Assembly (NCBI RefSeq): GCF_900142625.1
Contig: NZ_FRBN01000002.1
Span: 1 to 64,000 of the forward strand
Source: Roseovarius marisflavi
GTDB taxonomy: Bacteria; Pseudomonadota; Alphaproteobacteria; Rhodobacterales; Rhodobacteraceae
Reading direction: 5' to 3'
Length of the DNA stretch: 64,000 bases
The translations under genes and the position numbers were made by a program. Shown here piece after piece: positions 54,166-62,360 of the stretch (position 1 is the first letter of the stretch; the number at the start of each line of letters is the position of its first letter). The notes under the pieces are model-generated. The model saw only the letters and a program-made list of their open reading frames with translations, was not told the origin of the DNA and ran no database searches.

Positions 54166-55127
54166 AGGATCGTCAGCGCATCCGCCAGAAACGGGTGGCG
54201 CGCAATCGCCGGATCAACCACTGCCTGACGCAGGATCGGCTTTAATGTCTCGGCCAGGGTTGCTGGCATATCCTGTAATATCCCCTTGCGGGCGGTCACG
54301 CTGATGGTGCGGGTCAGCGGTGCCATCGGCAATTCCAGAACGTCGATCTGATCGGCAAAGCGGCGCGCGCGCATCAGGGCCAGCGGCGTCATGATGCTCC
54401 AGCCGGTGCCCTGCCCGACCAGCGCCAGAATGGCGTGATAGCTATCAAGTTCGAACCGGTGCGGCAGCGTCAGGTTTTGGCGCGCCAGATGCGACGAGAT
54501 TAGCCGCCCCATGTAATGTCGCTGTGTATATTGGATCAGCGGCAGGCGCTTGAGCTGTCGCAAGACGTCGCCGTCCTTGTCGATCACCCCTTTGGGCGCG
54601 GCCACGGCAAAACCTTCGCGCAGGATCGGGTGAACCTCGACCCAATCGGTTTCGGCGCCAAATTCGGCGGCGACGATCATATCAAGGGCGCGCGCGTCAA
54701 GCTGGTCATAAAGGTGATGACTGGCGCCGGTTTCCAACAGGAACTGACAGCGGGTCAATTCACCGGCCATATGGGTCAGAAGCTGGGGCGTGACATCGGC
54801 CTCAAGGTCTTCGATCATGCCAAGACGAAAGCGGGTCAGGGTCGAGAGCTGCGACATCGCAAGCTCCGCGCGCGCCTGTGCGGCCTCGTTCAAGATCGCC
54901 TGCGCGCGGCGATGCATGATTTCGCCCGCAGGGGTAAGCCTGATCGGGCGGGCATTGCGTTGCAGCAACGTGGCCCCGACCGCGCCTTCAAGATTGGTGA
55001 GCTGCTGGCTGACGGCCGAGGGGCTTGCCCCAAGGCGGCGCGCCGCGGCGGAAATCGAGCGTTCATCGGCTGCGGCCATGAACACCTCGATCCCCCAAAG
55101 GGTTATCCGACCGGGGCTTTCAACCAT
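54162..55127 (-). CDS. LysR-family regulator
   Basis: The 321-residue protein has an N-terminal LysR helix-turn-helix (FMAAADERSISAAARRLGAS, then PSAVSQQLTNLEGAVGATLL) and an effector domain from about residue 95. It lies between tadA (convergent, stops overlapping by four bases) and phaR (same strand, six bases upstream), without an obvious target gene. The close spacing could put it in the phaR transcript. Confidence 0.9.
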   Translation of the reverse strand: MVESPGRITLWGIEVFMAAADERSISAAARRLGASPSAVSQQLTNLEGAVGATLLQRNARPIRLTPAGEIMHRRAQAILNEAAQARAELAMSQLSTLTRFRLGMIEDLEADVTPQLLTHMAGELTRCQFLLETGASHHLYDQLDARALDMIVAAEFGAETDWVEVHPILREGFAVAAPKGVIDKDGDVLRQLKRLPLIQYTQRHYMGRLISSHLARQNLTLPHRFELDSYHAILALVGQGTGWSIMTPLALMRARRFADQIDVLELPMAPLTRTISVTARKGILQDMPATLAETLKPILRQAVVDPAIARHPFLADALTIL

Positions 55128-55133
55128 CCGTGG

Positions 55134-55694
55134 TTACTTGCCAAGCTTCGACAGCTTTTCCTGTAATTCGGCCAGCTGTTTCTTGATGTCGCCAAGGTTG
55201 TCGTCTTCCGGCTCGTCATCCCTGGACGCGGATTGGCCGGGCATTTTTCCAAGGCCTGTGATGCCACCGGTCATGGCCTTCATAAAGGCCTCTTGCTGGG
55301 CGCGCATGGCCTCCATTCCTGGCATGGCGCCAATCGGGCTTGCCTTGGTCATGTTGTCCAAAATCTTGGATTGACCATCGCGCAGCATCTCAAAGCTGGC
55401 AGCCAGAAATTCGGGCACGACGCTTGTGGCCTGGGTGGTATAGCTGCGCACCAGATCGTTGAGCACGTTGAGCGGCAGAACGCTTTCGCCGCGGCTTTCA
55501 TGCTCGGCGATGATCTGCAACAGATACTGGCGGGTAAGGTCGTCGCCGGATTTCAGGTCGATGATCTGAACTTCGCGGCCATCACGGATAAATTCCGAGA
55601 TATCTTCCAGCGTGACGTAATCGGATGTCTCGGTATTGTACAACCGGCGGCTGGCATAGCGTTTGATCAGCAGCGGTTTTTTAGTGTCGGCCAA
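55134..55694 (-). CDS. phaR: Polyhydroxyalkanoate synthesis repressor PhaR
   Basis: The 186-residue repressor binds both PHA granules and DNA, and releases phaP expression when polymer accumulates. The conserved N-terminal domain (LLIKRYASRRLYNTETSDYV, then LEDISEFIRDGREVQI) binds DNA, and a PHB_acc-type middle segment follows. The C-terminus is coiled-coil-like (DIKKQLAELQEKLSKL). GGGAGGATAA precedes the ATG. A TGCAGCGCTGCA palindrome just upstream suggests autoregulation. Confidence 0.95.
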   Translation of the reverse strand: MADTKKPLLIKRYASRRLYNTETSDYVTLEDISEFIRDGREVQIIDLKSGDDLTRQYLLQIIAEHESRGESVLPLNVLNDLVRSYTTQATSVVPEFLAASFEMLRDGQSKILDNMTKASPIGAMPGMEAMRAQQEAFMKAMTGGITGLGKMPGQSASRDDEPEDDNLGDIKKQLAELQEKLSKLGK

Positions 55695-55713
55695 GGGTTA
55701 TCCTCCCGGAAAA

Positions 55714-55726
55714 TGCAGCGCTGCAG
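55714..55726. promoter_or_regulatory. TGC-rich palindrome upstream of phaR
   Basis: TGCAGCGCTGCA, followed by G, is a perfect 12-base palindrome 20 bases before the phaR start. It resembles, but does not exactly match, the CTGC-N3-GCAG pattern found upstream of phaP and phaC. It is a candidate PhaR autoregulatory site. Confidence 0.5.
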
Positions 55727-55749
55727 CGTAGCTTAGACGCAACTGCGGC

Positions 55750-55780
55750 AAAAAGAAAGAGCGAGCCTTTCGGCTCGCCC
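55750..55780 (-). terminator. Rho-independent terminator of phaP
   Basis: On the minus strand GCGAGCC-GAAA-GGCTCGC forms a seven-base stem with a stable GAAA loop, followed by TCTTTCTTTTT. It lies about 50 bases after the phasin stop and before phaR. Confidence 0.9.
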
Positions 55781-55828
55781 TTCGCAGTCCATACCCGTCA
55801 GGGAGGGGTCTGGGTATGTAACCTGCTA

Positions 55829-56278
55829 TTACTTGGCCGCTGCGGTGGCTTTCTGGGTCGCTGCAGTGACGTCTTCCGCTGCCTTCTTGACGGCTTTGGT
55901 TGCGTCGTCCTGCATGGATTTGCCGGCCGACATCATCAGCTCAACAGTTTCCATCTGCACTTTTTTCGCGATTTCAGCGAAAGCGGCCATGTTCTCGGAA
56001 GCAACTTCGGCGTTGGCCGATGCGAAATCGGTGAACGCTTTGGCGTAATCAGCGGGCTCTGCCTTGGCTTTGGTGATGTCGTTCAGCTTGGCAAGGGTTT
56101 CTTTGGTCCACTTGCTGGAGATCTCGGCCGATTTCTCGGCAGCCGACAGAGCCACACCCGAGAGCTTTTCGCTCAGAGCAGCCTGGTTCTTGAAGGCATC
56201 GTCCATTGCTTTGGTGTCAACGGGGAATGCGCCCATGATGTCTTTCATTGCGCTGTTGAAGTCTTGTGTCTTAGCCAT
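55829..56278 (-). CDS. phaP: Phasin (PHA granule-associated protein)
   Basis: The 149-residue helical, alanine- and lysine-rich protein coats polyhydroxyalkanoate granules and controls their size. It shows the phasin layout: FNSAMKDIMGAFPVDTKAMD at the start, amphipathic helices through the middle (AYAKAFTDFASANAEVASEN-like segment at about 77-98) and an Ala/Lys tail (VKKAAEDVTAATQKATAAAK). ATG 56278 follows AAAGGACTTACCAA. CTGC-N3-GCAG sites lie upstream. Confidence 0.93.
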   Translation of the reverse strand: MAKTQDFNSAMKDIMGAFPVDTKAMDDAFKNQAALSEKLSGVALSAAEKSAEISSKWTKETLAKLNDITKAKAEPADYAKAFTDFASANAEVASENMAAFAEIAKKVQMETVELMMSAGKSMQDDATKAVKKAAEDVTAATQKATAAAK

Positions 56279-56345
56279 TTGGTAAGTCCTTTCGGTTGAG
56301 CGGCATTGTTTGCCGTGTTCTGTATTCTGGAGCCAGATATACATG

Positions 56346-56382
56346 CCGCACTGCAGCATTTCAAGTTTTTTCTGCAGTGCAG
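56346..56382. promoter_or_regulatory. Two candidate PhaR sites upstream of phaP
   Basis: CTGC-AGT-GCAG at 56372-56382 is a perfect CTGC-N3-GCAG. CCGC-ACT-GCAG at 56346-56356 differs by one base. Their centres are 26 bases apart and lie 70-100 bases before the phasin start. This pattern is the one reported for PhaR of Rhodobacter-type bacteria. Confidence 0.75.
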
Positions 56383-56414
56383 CAATTATTTCCTCAACCA
56401 GACCGAAAAGTCTT

Positions 56415-58223
56415 TTAAAATCCCTCACTTGCTTTGACGCGGACATAGGTTCCGGGGGCTGGAGCCAATGGCGGATGATCCGAATCGCCCGGCTGGCGGG
56501 CGGGAATCATCTTGCCCGAGCGCTTTTTGAGCCAGCTTTCCCACCGCGGCCACCATGAGCCCTCGTTAAAAGTGGCCCCCTCCAGCCAGTCATCGGCTGA
56601 CAGGCTCAGGTCGTCATTGGTGTAATGGCCGTATTTCTTCTTGGAGGGCGGATTGACGATGCCCGCGATATGGCCCGATTCCGAGACGATAAAGGTCCGG
56701 TCCTTGGAGCCGGTCTGTTGAAAGCCGCGATAGCAATCTTTCCAGGCCGCAATGTGGTCAGTCTCGCAGGTGATTGCCATAAGCGGCGCTTTCACGTCGC
56801 TGATATGAAGCTTTTCGCCCAGAATCTCAAAGCCGCCCTCGATGAATTCGTTCCGCTGGCACAACCCGCGCAGATATTGCGTCGTCATCCGGCCCGGAAG
56901 ATTGGCCCCATCGCCATTCCAATAGAGCAGATCAAAGGCAGGCGGGGTTTCCCCCATCATATAGCTTTTGACGGCCGGCTGATAAACCAGATCCTTGGAG
57001 CGCAGGAACGACATGGTGCGCGACATGATGAACGAGCGCAGCAGGCCCTGTTGGGCGACTTCCTGTTCGATCCCGTCGATGAAATCATCCTGAAGAAAGG
57101 GGGTGAACTCGCCCTGCTCCGAAAAATCCGTAAGCGCGGTAAAGAAGGTGGCGGATTTAATCGACTTGTCGCCGCGTTTCTCAAGCAGCGCCAGTGTCAG
57201 ATGAAGCGTCGTGCCCGCGATGCAATAGCCCACCGTGTTGACCTGTTTCTCGCCGGTGATCGCCTTGACCTCGGAAATGGCGGTCAGAAAGCCCTCTTCT
57301 ATATACTCATCAAGGCCCACATCCGCATAGCTTGCATCGGGGTTGACCCAGGCCACCACGAACAGGGTATAGCCCTGATCGGTGAGCCATTTGATCATGC
57401 TGTTCTGGGCTTTGAGATCGAGAATATAGAACTTGTTGATCCAGGGCGGAAAGATGATCAGCGGCGTCGTGTGAACCTCTTTTGTTGTCGGCGCATACTG
57501 GATCAGCTCCATCATGCGGTTGCGATAGACCACTTCGCCGGGGGTGGTGGCGATGTTTTCACCAAGGACAAAGGATGTCTCATCGGCCAGCCGCACCACA
57601 AGCTCGCCCTTGTTGGCCTCCAGATCCGCGATCAGGTTCTCCAACCCCTTCACAAGCGACGCCCCTTCGGTTTCCACCGCACGTTCAAGCGCATCGGGGT
57701 TGGTGCCGAGAAAGTTGGTCGGCGACATCATGTCGATGATCTGATGCGCGAAATAATCCAGCCGCCGCTTTTCCTTGGGGTCCAGGTCATCGACATCACC
57801 TATCGCGCTCTGGATCGATTGCGCGTTCAGGGCGTATTGCTCTTTAATGTAGCGAAAATAGGGATGTGTCTTCCAGAGCGGGTTCGAGAATCGCTTGTCG
57901 CCTTCAAGAATGTCGGGCTTGTCCTCAAGCTCTGCGCCATCGCCGCGCAGCATCAATTGCTGGGCATCCACGAAATGGCGCACCGACTTGCCCCAGTATT
58001 CAAGCTGTTGCTCGTAAATCTTACCCGGATTCTCGATCAATTCCGTCCAATAGGAGCTGGCTGCCTTGGCAAAAATATCCTGCGAGGGCGTGCTCAATGT
58101 CGGATTGGCCGGTTTGCGCGAGGCGAGCACCTGAATCAGGCGCTGCGACAGCTGTTCGACTTTAGCGAGATTTTCATTCAACTTTTCGATATTTTCGCCT
58201 GCGACATCGTCTTGCATTGCCAT
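56415..58223 (-). CDS. phaC: Class I polyhydroxyalkanoate synthase
   Basis: The 602-residue enzyme polymerises 3-hydroxyacyl-CoA, mainly 3-hydroxybutyryl-CoA, at the granule surface. It has the class I N-terminal domain with the PFxxPL-like entry region and an alpha/beta-hydrolase core. The catalytic cysteine lies in the lipase-like box GYCIAG near residue 332, the aspartate region is in ETDHIAAWKD, and the histidine is in VSESGHIAGIVNPP. ATG 58223 gives MAMQDDVAGENIEKL. It is divergent from phaZ, with a perfect CTGC-N3-GCAG site between them. Confidence 0.96.
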   Translation of the reverse strand: MAMQDDVAGENIEKLNENLAKVEQLSQRLIQVLASRKPANPTLSTPSQDIFAKAASSYWTELIENPGKIYEQQLEYWGKSVRHFVDAQQLMLRGDGAELEDKPDILEGDKRFSNPLWKTHPYFRYIKEQYALNAQSIQSAIGDVDDLDPKEKRRLDYFAHQIIDMMSPTNFLGTNPDALERAVETEGASLVKGLENLIADLEANKGELVVRLADETSFVLGENIATTPGEVVYRNRMMELIQYAPTTKEVHTTPLIIFPPWINKFYILDLKAQNSMIKWLTDQGYTLFVVAWVNPDASYADVGLDEYIEEGFLTAISEVKAITGEKQVNTVGYCIAGTTLHLTLALLEKRGDKSIKSATFFTALTDFSEQGEFTPFLQDDFIDGIEQEVAQQGLLRSFIMSRTMSFLRSKDLVYQPAVKSYMMGETPPAFDLLYWNGDGANLPGRMTTQYLRGLCQRNEFIEGGFEILGEKLHISDVKAPLMAITCETDHIAAWKDCYRGFQQTGSKDRTFIVSESGHIAGIVNPPSKKKYGHYTNDDLSLSADDWLEGATFNEGSWWPRWESWLKKRSGKMIPARQPGDSDHPPLAPAPGTYVRVKASEGF

Positions 58224-58248
58224 TTATACAATTTCCCTTTAATTCTTT

Positions 58249-58259
58249 CTGCTATGCAG
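58249..58259. promoter_or_regulatory. Candidate PhaR site between phaC and phaZ
   Basis: CTGC-TAT-GCAG is a perfect CTGC-N3-GCAG match. It lies 26 bases before phaC and 95 before phaZ, so PhaR could control polymer synthesis and breakdown from one site. Confidence 0.75.
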
Positions 58260-58353
58260 CATAACGTCGTCAGGCCGGAGGGGCAGTGCGACGGATGGAA
58301 CCGGGCTGATCTGCCATTATAGAGGCTTACCTGCCTTAGTAGGAGACGAAACT

Positions 58354-59655
58354 ATGCGTTACATGGCGACTTACGACCTGATGGAAACCCTCCGCAATAC
58401 CAATCAATGGCTCGGTGCTTCGGCTCTTTCAATGGCATCCTATCCTGTTTTCAGCATGGTGCCAAACCCTGCTTTGAACTGGATGGCAGCTTGGGGAGAG
58501 GTGACGGAGCGCACGTTCCAACGCATGGTCACCAAGCCCGACTGGGGTATCGACACCATCACCGGCGACGACGGGCGTGACCATATCGTCACCGTCGAAA
58601 CGACCGTGCAACGTGCTTTTGGCGACCTCATTCACTTCAATGTCGCAGGCCGCGCACCGACGGCGCGCCGGGTTCTGCTCGTGGCGCCGATGTCGGGCCA
58701 CTATGCGACGCTTCTGCGCTCTACCGTGCGCTCGCTTTTGCCCGATTGCGACGTCTATGTCACCGATTGGCACAATGCCCGCGACATTCCGGTCTCGGAA
58801 GGCAAGTTCGACATTGAAGATTACACCGTCTACCTGATGGATTTCATGCGCGAGCTTGGCTCGGACCTGCATGTGATCGCCGTCTGTCAGCCCGCGCCGC
58901 TGACCCTTGCCGCCACCGCCTATCTGGCCGAGCTGGACCCCGACGCACAGCCGCGCACCCTGACCCTTATCGGTGGCCCGATTGACCCCGACGCAACCCC
59001 GACAGATGTCACCGACTTTGGTCGCCGCGTCACCATGGGCCAGCTTGAAGAAACCATGATCCAGCGGGTCGGCTTTCAGCGCAAGGGCGTTGGCCGGATG
59101 GTTTATCCGGGCCTTCTGCAACTGGCGTCTTTCGTGTCGATGAATGGCGAGCGCCATGCGCAGGCCTTCTCGGATCAGATCGCCCGCGTCGCGCGCGGCG
59201 AGGCCGGCGATCACGATGCCCACAACAAGTTCTACGATGAATATCTGGCCGTGATGGATATGCCTGCGGAATTCTACCTCTCCACGGTCGAGCGGATCTT
59301 CAAGGGCCTCGAAATTGCCCAGAACCGTTTTGTCGTGAATGGCCATCAGGTTGATATCGGCAAGATCACCAATGTCGCCGTGAAAACCGTGGAAGGTGGC
59401 AAGGATGACATTTCGGCGCCGGGCCAATGTGTCGCCGCTCTGGCGCTTTGCACCGGTCTTCCGGATGAGAAAAAGGCCAGCTATCTTGAGCCTGAGGCCG
59501 GCCATTACGGCATCTTTGCCGGGCGTAGCTGGCGCAACAACATCCGCCCGCTGGTGCTTGATTTCATCGACGCCAATTCGGCGGCCCCTGCCCCGGCAAA
59601 AGCCGCCAAAGCGACACCCAAAGCGGCCAACAAGAACCTCGCCGCGAACGGTTGA
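58354..59655 (+). CDS. phaZ: Intracellular PHA depolymerase
   Basis: The 433-residue enzyme hydrolyses stored amorphous polyhydroxybutyrate to oligomers and monomer. It matches the class of intracellular depolymerases found beside phaC in Rhodobacter and Ralstonia, with the nucleophilic cysteine in VIAVCQPAPLTLAA (Cys in place of Ser), the VAPMSGHYATLLRSTVRSL segment, and the histidine in LEPEAGHYGIFAGRSWRNNI. The C-terminus has an Ala/Lys-rich tail (about 410-433). TAGGAGACGAAACT precedes the ATG. A terminator follows. Confidence 0.94.
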   Translation: MRYMATYDLMETLRNTNQWLGASALSMASYPVFSMVPNPALNWMAAWGEVTERTFQRMVTKPDWGIDTITGDDGRDHIVTVETTVQRAFGDLIHFNVAGRAPTARRVLLVAPMSGHYATLLRSTVRSLLPDCDVYVTDWHNARDIPVSEGKFDIEDYTVYLMDFMRELGSDLHVIAVCQPAPLTLAATAYLAELDPDAQPRTLTLIGGPIDPDATPTDVTDFGRRVTMGQLEETMIQRVGFQRKGVGRMVYPGLLQLASFVSMNGERHAQAFSDQIARVARGEAGDHDAHNKFYDEYLAVMDMPAEFYLSTVERIFKGLEIAQNRFVVNGHQVDIGKITNVAVKTVEGGKDDISAPGQCVAALALCTGLPDEKKASYLEPEAGHYGIFAGRSWRNNIRPLVLDFIDANSAAPAPAKAAKATPKAANKNLAANG

Positions 59656-59674
59656 CCCCATCCTTATAACAAAA

Positions 59675-59708
59675 GGGCCGCTGATCTTCTCAGCGGCCCG
59701 ATTTGTTT
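59675..59708 (+). terminator. Rho-independent terminator of phaZ
   Basis: GGGCCGCTGA and TCAGCGGCCC form a ten-base stem with a five-base loop, followed by GATTTGTTTG. It lies 20 bases after the phaZ stop. Confidence 0.9.
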
Positions 59709-59726
59709 GCACCCGCAAAATGGTGC

Positions 59727-60455
59727 TCAGGCATCCACCCGCTTTTGCAGCACGAACGGCTGTTCCAGCCAGGCGCGCAACGCAGCAGTCGTCGCCTCGG
59801 GCGCTTCCATCGGGGGCAGATGGCCCGCCCCCTCGATCACCGACAGGCTTGCATAGGGAATCAGGTCGGCCATGAAGCTGTGGCGCTTGACCGGCGTTAG
59901 CCCGTCATGGCGCCCGCAGAGCACCAATGTCGGCACCTTGCAGCGCCTGAGCACCGATTGATAATCACGCCTGCGCTGTAGTGCCCGAACCTGGCGCACA
60001 ATCGCATCAGCGCCAATATTCTCTGCCATTTCAGTAAGATGCGCGGTGATCGCCGCGCGCCCAGTGCCCGGCGCCAGATATTCCGGCAACAAGAAACTCT
60101 GCACCGCATCGGCAAGGCTGCCCGAGCGAAGCTTGATGATAAACGGCTCATAAGCGGTGGCCGATTGCGGTGTCTCGGCAAGCGGATTGGTATCCATCAG
60201 CGCGATCCGCGACACCCGGTCTGGGGCCCGGCGCAAAATCTCCATCGCGACAATCCCGCCCATCGAAAGCCCCGCCAGCGCAAAGCGCCGGGGCAGCACG
60301 TCAAGCAGGGACGATGCGATTTCCTCAACCCGGTCGCCGCCCGTAATCGGGGCCGTCGTGACCGCCGTGTCGCGGCTCAAATCCGTCAATTGCTGTGTGA
60401 AAAGCCGCGCGTCGCACATCATGCCGGGCAAAAACACCACCGGATCATGGGTCAT
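59727..60455 (-). CDS. Alpha/beta hydrolase
   Basis: The 242-residue hydrolase has the oxyanion segment FLPGMMCDARLF, the elbow GLSMGG, the acid in CGRHDGLTP and the histidine in EGAGHLPPMEAP. The short LPGMMCD-type start resembles the MenH/3-oxoadipate enol-lactonase-like group. The substrate is unknown. ATG 60455 (MTHDPVVF) is preferred over the frame opening at 60485. It is convergent with phaZ. Confidence 0.85.
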   Translation of the reverse strand: MTHDPVVFLPGMMCDARLFTQQLTDLSRDTAVTTAPITGGDRVEEIASSLLDVLPRRFALAGLSMGGIVAMEILRRAPDRVSRIALMDTNPLAETPQSATAYEPFIIKLRSGSLADAVQSFLLPEYLAPGTGRAAITAHLTEMAENIGADAIVRQVRALQRRRDYQSVLRRCKVPTLVLCGRHDGLTPVKRHSFMADLIPYASLSVIEGAGHLPPMEAPEATTAALRAWLEQPFVLQKRVDA

Positions 60456-60548
60456 GAAACATCCTTTTACTCGATCCCGGACCAAACCGGCTCGCCCCAG
60501 ATTGACACCAGATCGAACCCTATGGTCAAGCCAATGCGCCCGCGCGGG

Positions 60549-61532
60549 CTATAATATGCCGTTGATCCAGCCCAGCATGAGCGCGATGGCGCCCTCGGTA
60601 TTGCCGGGCGACATGATATCGCCCGCAATCACATGGGCATAGGCGTCGTCCCCCGGCGCAAGCGCGGGGCGCATCCGGGTCACCGGCCCGCCCCAGCCCT
60701 GCTCGATCCCCGCCGTCAGGTCGGGGCGCACCACCTTGTCGTCATCCGAATAGTAAAACAGCGCCGGGACCGTCACATCGCCGTAGTCAAGCCCGCGCGC
60801 ATGGGCCACGATCTCCGCCATCGGAAAGACCGCCGCGCTTGGATATTCGGTGGTCCATTCGGCGGCCTGCAACCGGCTGCGCGGTTCAAACTTGCGCCGC
60901 TTTCCCGCCAGAAGCGGCAGCCAATGCCGCGCGCCCGGAAGCGTCAAGAGCGGCGCCATCGGATTATTGATCCCGAAATTGGGCGAGACCATGATCACCC
61001 CTGCCACACCCTCGCGCAGCGCCGGGTCATGCAGCGCGGCGGCAGCGATGGTGGCGCCGGTCGAGGTGGCAAGCACGATCACCCGCCCCCCAACCGCGCG
61101 CGCCACCGCCAGGGCCTCGGCGGCGTCATTCATCCAGTCTCTGACGGTGGCCTCGCCCATGGCATCGGGCGTGCGGCCATGGCCGCGAAACCGGGTGTAG
61201 ACAAGGTTGGCGCCAAGCGCCTCGGCCATGCGATCCGGCACCGGGCGGATTTCCTGGCTAGAGGCGGAAAACCCGTGCAGATAGACCACTGAAATCGGCG
61301 TACGCGTCTCGGCCTGTCCGGCCCAGATCACACGCTTCTGGCTATCGGGGCGGATGTCGGAATAGGCGGATTCAACGCTTTCGAGGTAAACGCCGACGCC
61401 TTTGCCAAACTTGCGCGACTCGAACGGCGCGGGCGCGGCGATCTCCTCAATGGGGGCCAGCACGAAACCGGCGATGGCCAGCAGGACAAACGCCAAAACC
61501 GCCCGCCCAAGCCATTTCAGCGCCCCGCGCAT
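60549..61532 (-). CDS. Membrane-anchored alpha/beta hydrolase (lysophospholipase-like)
   Basis: The 327-residue protein has an N-terminal anchor helix (LGRAVLAFVLLAIAGFVLAP, residues 8-27) and a hydrolase_4/S33-type domain. Features are VVYLHGFSASSQE, a nucleophile elbow ATSTG (Ala replacing the first Gly), an acid in YYSDDDKVVRPD and a histidine in DDAYAHVIAGD. It is probably on the periplasmic face. Its ATG shares one base with the stop of the upstream hydrolase gene, so the two are coupled. Confidence 0.85.
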   Translation of the reverse strand: MRGALKWLGRAVLAFVLLAIAGFVLAPIEEIAAPAPFESRKFGKGVGVYLESVESAYSDIRPDSQKRVIWAGQAETRTPISVVYLHGFSASSQEIRPVPDRMAEALGANLVYTRFRGHGRTPDAMGEATVRDWMNDAAEALAVARAVGGRVIVLATSTGATIAAAALHDPALREGVAGVIMVSPNFGINNPMAPLLTLPGARHWLPLLAGKRRKFEPRSRLQAAEWTTEYPSAAVFPMAEIVAHARGLDYGDVTVPALFYYSDDDKVVRPDLTAGIEQGWGGPVTRMRPALAPGDDAYAHVIAGDIMSPGNTEGAIALMLGWINGIL

Positions 61533-62290
61533 CAGAGCCCCACTGCCCCGGCAAGAACCTCTTCGACCGAGCGCGCAATAAGCGCGAGACAGGCAGGATC
61601 AGAGAACCGATGATCGGCCCCATCGACCAGTGTAAGGCGCATATCCGGGCCGGTTGAGTGGTCCAAAAGCCGCATTGCAACCGACATATCCACATCTTTA
61701 TCAGCATTTCCTTGCAAAAATCGAACACCGAACGGCAAATTCAGCGGATCGCGCAAAACCAGGTGATCGCGGCCATCCTCAATCAGGCGACGGGTGATGA
61801 TATAAGGCTCGCCATACTCGCTTGGCAGGGCGACTTGCCCTCTGTCGGCCAGTTCGGCGCGCTGCGCGTCGTCAAATCCGCCCCACATGGAATCTTCGGT
61901 AAAATCCGGCGCGGCGGCGATGGTGACAAGCCCGGCCACACGGTCCGGCATCGCGCGCGCGAGCAGCAAGGATATCCAGCCGCCCATGGACGAGCCAACC
62001 AGAACCTGCGGGCCATTCGTCAGCGCGGTGATCGCCGCCTTTGCATCCGCCGCCCAATCGCCAATGCACCCCTCGGTGAAGGCCCCCGACGATTGCCCAT
62101 GACCGGAATAGTCAAACCGCAGAAAGGCACGCCCGGCCTTGCGGGCCCACTCCTCAAGGTAAAGCGCCTTGGTGCCCTCCATGTCGGATTTGAACCCGCC
62201 CAGAAACACCACGCCGGGGGCCGCGCCGGGGCTCTGGTGATAGGCCAGCTTACGGCCCGTGTCGGTGATCAGATAAGCGGGATCGGTCAT
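61532..62290 (-). CDS. Alpha/beta hydrolase (ABHD10-like)
   Basis: The 252-residue enzyme has FLGGFKSDMEGTKALYLEEW, RFDYSGHGQSSG, the elbow VGSSMGGW, an acid in QGNADKDVDM and the histidine in DGADHRFSDP. This FKSDM-xGTKA pattern matches the ABHD10-type thioesterase or mycophenolic acyl-glucuronide esterase group. It is the first gene of a coupled pair with the membrane-anchored hydrolase. Confidence 0.87.
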   Translation of the reverse strand: MTDPAYLITDTGRKLAYHQSPGAAPGVVFLGGFKSDMEGTKALYLEEWARKAGRAFLRFDYSGHGQSSGAFTEGCIGDWAADAKAAITALTNGPQVLVGSSMGGWISLLLARAMPDRVAGLVTIAAAPDFTEDSMWGGFDDAQRAELADRGQVALPSEYGEPYIITRRLIEDGRDHLVLRDPLNLPFGVRFLQGNADKDVDMSVAMRLLDHSTGPDMRLTLVDGADHRFSDPACLALIARSVEEVLAGAVGL

Positions 62291-62360
62291 CGCATCCTCC
62301 GTCGTTTCATCGCGCGATCATGCACCGCGACGCGGCGACGGGCAAACCGGTATTTGCCCC

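Noticed and set aside
56625-58322. 565-codon open frame antisense to phaC
   Set aside because: Shadow of phaC. It is His/Arg-rich without any domain or ribosome site.
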